From contig DVGE01000152.1 in assembly GCA_018712885.1 (NCBI GenBank), forward strand, positions 1-7,694: a stretch of DNA of 7,694 bases, written 5' to 3'. This document shows, piece by piece, positions 6,557 through 7,694 of this stretch. Numbering within the stretch: position 1 is the stretch's first letter; each line of letters starts with the position of its first letter. The translations under genes were made by a program, and so were the position numbers. Source of the DNA: Candidatus Pullichristensenella stercoripullorum (GTDB taxonomy: Bacteria; Bacillota; Clostridia; Christensenellales; Aristaeellaceae). Below the pieces are notes generated by a model. The model was not told the DNA's origin, ran no database searches, and saw only the letters and a program-made list of their open reading frames with translations.

Positions 6557-6569
6557 CGGCGCGCCGTCA
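6554..6569. repeat. Perfect 16-bp palindrome joining two convergent stop codons
   Basis: TGACGGCGCGCCGTCA reads the same on both strands. Its first three bases are the TGA of the rightward small gene, and its last three are the TGA of the leftward DUF89 gene in complement. An RNA from either strand could form a very GC-rich hairpin at its stop codon, but no T-tract follows on either side, so classical rho-independent termination is not shown. Confidence 0.6.
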
Positions 6570-7436
6570 CGCCCGCTTCTCGTGGAGGAGCTGGCCGGCC
6601 ATGTGCTCCATGCCGAACCACTTCGTGTAGTGCGGGCACTTGGCGAGGAAGAGGTAATAGACGTTCAGCCCCGAGCCGCTCAGCGTTTCGAAGTTGCCCT
6701 GTCCCTTGGCGACGATCACATCCGCCGCGAGCATCGCCGCGCGCGCCTCGTCGCCGAGGAACTGCATCTGCGTGCCGCCGATGTTCGAGCCGTTGCCGAC
6801 GATCTTCGCCACGCGGTCCAGCCCCACGGCGCGGGCGTCCTCGGCGGCGACGTCGTTGAGCACGTTCTCGCCGCGCACCAGCGCCGTGATCTCCAGCGCC
6901 GGGTTCTCCCTTTTGAGCTCCTCCATCAGCAGCAGGTCGAGCACCACCTCGCCGCAGTTGTCGCAGGCGTAGACCAGCCGCTTCGCCGCGCGCACGTCGG
7001 CGCGCAGCCGCGCGAACGCAGGCGTGCCCACAGCCCTTTCGTCCGGCGTGGAGAGCATGCGCTTGAGGCGCGCGTCGTCCACTTCCTTGAGCACGCCAAA
7101 GTCTATGTAATTGCCGGCCATGGCCATCCACGCCGCCAGTTTCAGCGGATCGTCCGCCGCCGCCAGCGCCGCGCGCAGCTCCGGCAGCCATGTCATCACC
7201 AGCTCGTTGTACCTGCGCTTCAGGCGCGGGTAGTCGTCCTGTTCGGCGAACTGCGCGGCGTAGATCCTTTGCAGCCTTGCCGTCGGCACCGGCGGGGCGA
7301 TGCCGGGGGCGGCCTCGGCCACGGTGCGCAGCACTTCGCGCATGAACGCCGCCTTGCGCGCCTCGTCCGGGCAGTCTTTGACGAGCGACCAGTGGTGTTC
7401 GACGATGCAGTGCATACATTCGCTGTAAAGTTGCAT
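6567..7436 (-). CDS. DUF89 / ARMT1-like metal-dependent damage-control phosphatase
   Basis: This is a 289-residue cytoplasmic protein of the DUF89 (ARMT1-like) family, metal-dependent phosphatases thought to remove damaged or harmful phosphometabolites. Numbering here counts from the first in-frame ATG (7440-7442). The N-terminal ECMHC (8-12) matches the E-C-x-x-C opening typical of the prokaryotic subgroup. GNYIDFG lies at 110-116. The metal-site motif DNCGE is at 161-165, RGENVLNDV at 190-198 supplies the next conserved Asn-Asp, GNGSNIGG is at 216-223, and KGQGNFE is at 246-252. All core motifs are intact; the physiological substrate is unknown. I choose the second ATG (7434-7436) because GGAGGG (7443-7448) lies 7 nt before it but directly abuts the first ATG. 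It has its own extended -10 promoter, stands alone, and converges on the small Cys-rich gene. Confidence 0.92.
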   Translation of the reverse strand: MQLYSECMHCIVEHHWSLVKDCPDEARKAAFMREVLRTVAEAAPGIAPPVPTARLQRIYAAQFAEQDDYPRLKRRYNELVMTWLPELRAALAAADDPLKLAAWMAMAGNYIDFGVLKEVDDARLKRMLSTPDERAVGTPAFARLRADVRAAKRLVYACDNCGEVVLDLLLMEELKRENPALEITALVRGENVLNDVAAEDARAVGLDRVAKIVGNGSNIGGTQMQFLGDEARAAMLAADVIVAKGQGNFETLSGSGLNVYYLFLAKCPHYTKWFGMEHMAGQLLHEKRA

Positions 7437-7456
7437 GAGCATCCCTCCATGCGTCC

Positions 7457-7465
7457 ATTATACCA
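7457..7465 (-). promoter_or_regulatory. Extended -10 promoter of the DUF89 gene
   Basis: The minus strand reads TGGTATAAT (7457-7465), a perfect -10 with its TG extension. At 17 bp spacing the -35 position (7480-7485) holds only TTTTTC, which is also the T-tract of the upstream gene's terminator, so recognition probably rests on the extended -10. Transcription would begin near 7450, giving a short leader of about 14 nt that just accommodates the GGAGGG ribosome binding site. Confidence 0.72.
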
Positions 7466-7476
7466 GCGCGGCGGGC

Positions 7477-7514
7477 AAAGAAAAAGCCCCCTTGCGTGAA
7501 ATGCGCGAAAGGGC
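7477..7514 (-). terminator. Rho-independent terminator (distal of two)
   Basis: On the minus strand the arm 7504-7514 pairs with 7486-7496 over 11 positions (one C-A mismatch, two G-U pairs) around a 7-nt loop. It is followed by TTTTTCTTT (7477-7485). This is a strong intrinsic terminator for the leftward gene that ends at 7576, and it stops readthrough into the DUF89 gene. Confidence 0.82.
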
Positions 7515-7525
7515 GGCGAAGGCCG

Positions 7526-7562
7526 AAAACGCCCCCTCCCGCGAAACGCGCGGAAGAGGGCG
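7526..7562 (-). terminator. Rho-independent terminator (proximal of two)
   Basis: On the minus strand, 7549-7562 pairs with 7530-7543 to give a 14-bp GC-rich stem (two G-U pairs) with a 5-nt loop CGTTT, followed by TTTT (7526-7529). It lies 13 bp after the stop codon of the gene entering from the right edge. With the second hairpin 11 bp further on, it forms a tandem terminator. Confidence 0.82.
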
Positions 7563-7575
7563 GACGAATGTGTGT

Positions 7576-7694
7576 TTACGCCTTTTCGGACGCGGCGCGC
7601 AGCTGCGCCTCCGGGTCCTTGCGCTTGCTGACGGCGCTCCAGGCGTGCATGACCAGGGCGACAGCGATGACGCCGTAGGAGATGAACACGCGGA
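7576..7694 (-). CDS. C-terminal end of a probable integral membrane protein (partial)
   Basis: Only the last 38 codons and the TAA stop (7576-7578) are in the window; the gene continues beyond the right edge. The visible part is a hydrophobic helix (VFISYGVIAVALVMHAW) followed by a basic turn (SKRK) and a short polar, probably cytoplasmic tail ending in SEKA. The layout is that of the last membrane span of a transporter or other polytopic protein, with the positive-inside rule placing the tail in the cytoplasm. The family cannot be recognised from this fragment. Two good terminators directly after the stop support the reality of the gene end. Confidence 0.62.
   Translation of the reverse strand, partial: RVFISYGVIAVALVMHAWSAVSKRKDPEAQLRAASEKA

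Noticed and set aside
6211..7458. 415-codon minus-strand frame overlapping the DUF89 gene in another frame
   Set aside because: It reads through the DUF89 gene out of frame, across the intergenic region and over the transglutaminase promoter; Arg/Ala/Gly-rich without motifs.
6429..7499. 356-codon plus-strand frame opposite the DUF89 gene
   Set aside because: It is antisense to a gene with intact DUF89 motifs and its own promoter; no recognisable domain or start signal.
1..7694. Defence island, CRISPR array, toxin-antitoxin pair, mobile element or riboswitch
   Set aside because: I looked for regular direct repeats, paired small genes, transposase or integrase motifs and conserved riboswitch-like leaders, and saw none that hold up.

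Overview
The window looks like ordinary chromosome from a GC-rich Gram-positive anaerobe-type Bacillota, probably of clostridial affinity. This is inferred from four things: the pth...mfd gene order, strong GGAGG-type ribosome binding sites, sigma-A promoters with extended -10 (TGnTATAAT) elements, and a small Cys-rich protein resembling the sporulation sigma-G inhibitor Gin. No phage, transposon, CRISPR, tRNA or rRNA is visible. I found no convincing undescribed multi-gene system. Most of the content is recognisable housekeeping or cell-surface genes, with a few structural oddities.

Layout. Positions 1-3770 hold a leftward three-gene operon, read pth (peptidyl-tRNA hydrolase) -> MATE-family efflux transporter -> mfd (transcription-repair coupling factor, cut off by the left edge). 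It has one near-consensus promoter (TTGACA-18-TACAAT) in front of pth. The genes are tightly packed: 15 bp between pth and MATE, and a 16-bp overlap between MATE and mfd. Positions 3812-4809 hold a divergent rightward unit, a secreted alpha/beta hydrolase that probably starts at TTG. Positions 4810-5007 are a structured intergenic stretch with a bidirectional terminator. Positions 5008-6238 hold a leftward gene for a secreted transglutaminase-like protein with its own extended -10 promoter. Positions 6239-6400 are GC-rich non-coding DNA with a 20-bp near-perfect palindrome. Positions 6401-6556 encode a 51-residue CxxC...CxxC protein on the + strand (Gin-like). It meets, tail to tail, a leftward DUF89/ARMT1-like damage-control phosphatase gene (6567-7436); the two stop codons are the two ends of one perfect 16-bp palindrome. 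Positions 7457-7562 hold the DUF89 promoter and two tandem terminators that close the gene entering from the right edge, of which only a 38-residue membrane-protein C-terminus is visible (7576-7694).

How the genes relate. pth recycles stalled peptidyl-tRNA and mfd removes stalled RNA polymerase and recruits excision repair, so the operon joins two rescue functions with a drug/toxin exporter between them. The hydrolase and the transglutaminase-like protein both carry signal peptides and share a terminator region, but nothing shows that they act together. The long plus-strand reading frames opposite mfd, MATE, the transglutaminase gene and the DUF89 gene are antisense shadows produced by high GC content at third codon positions.
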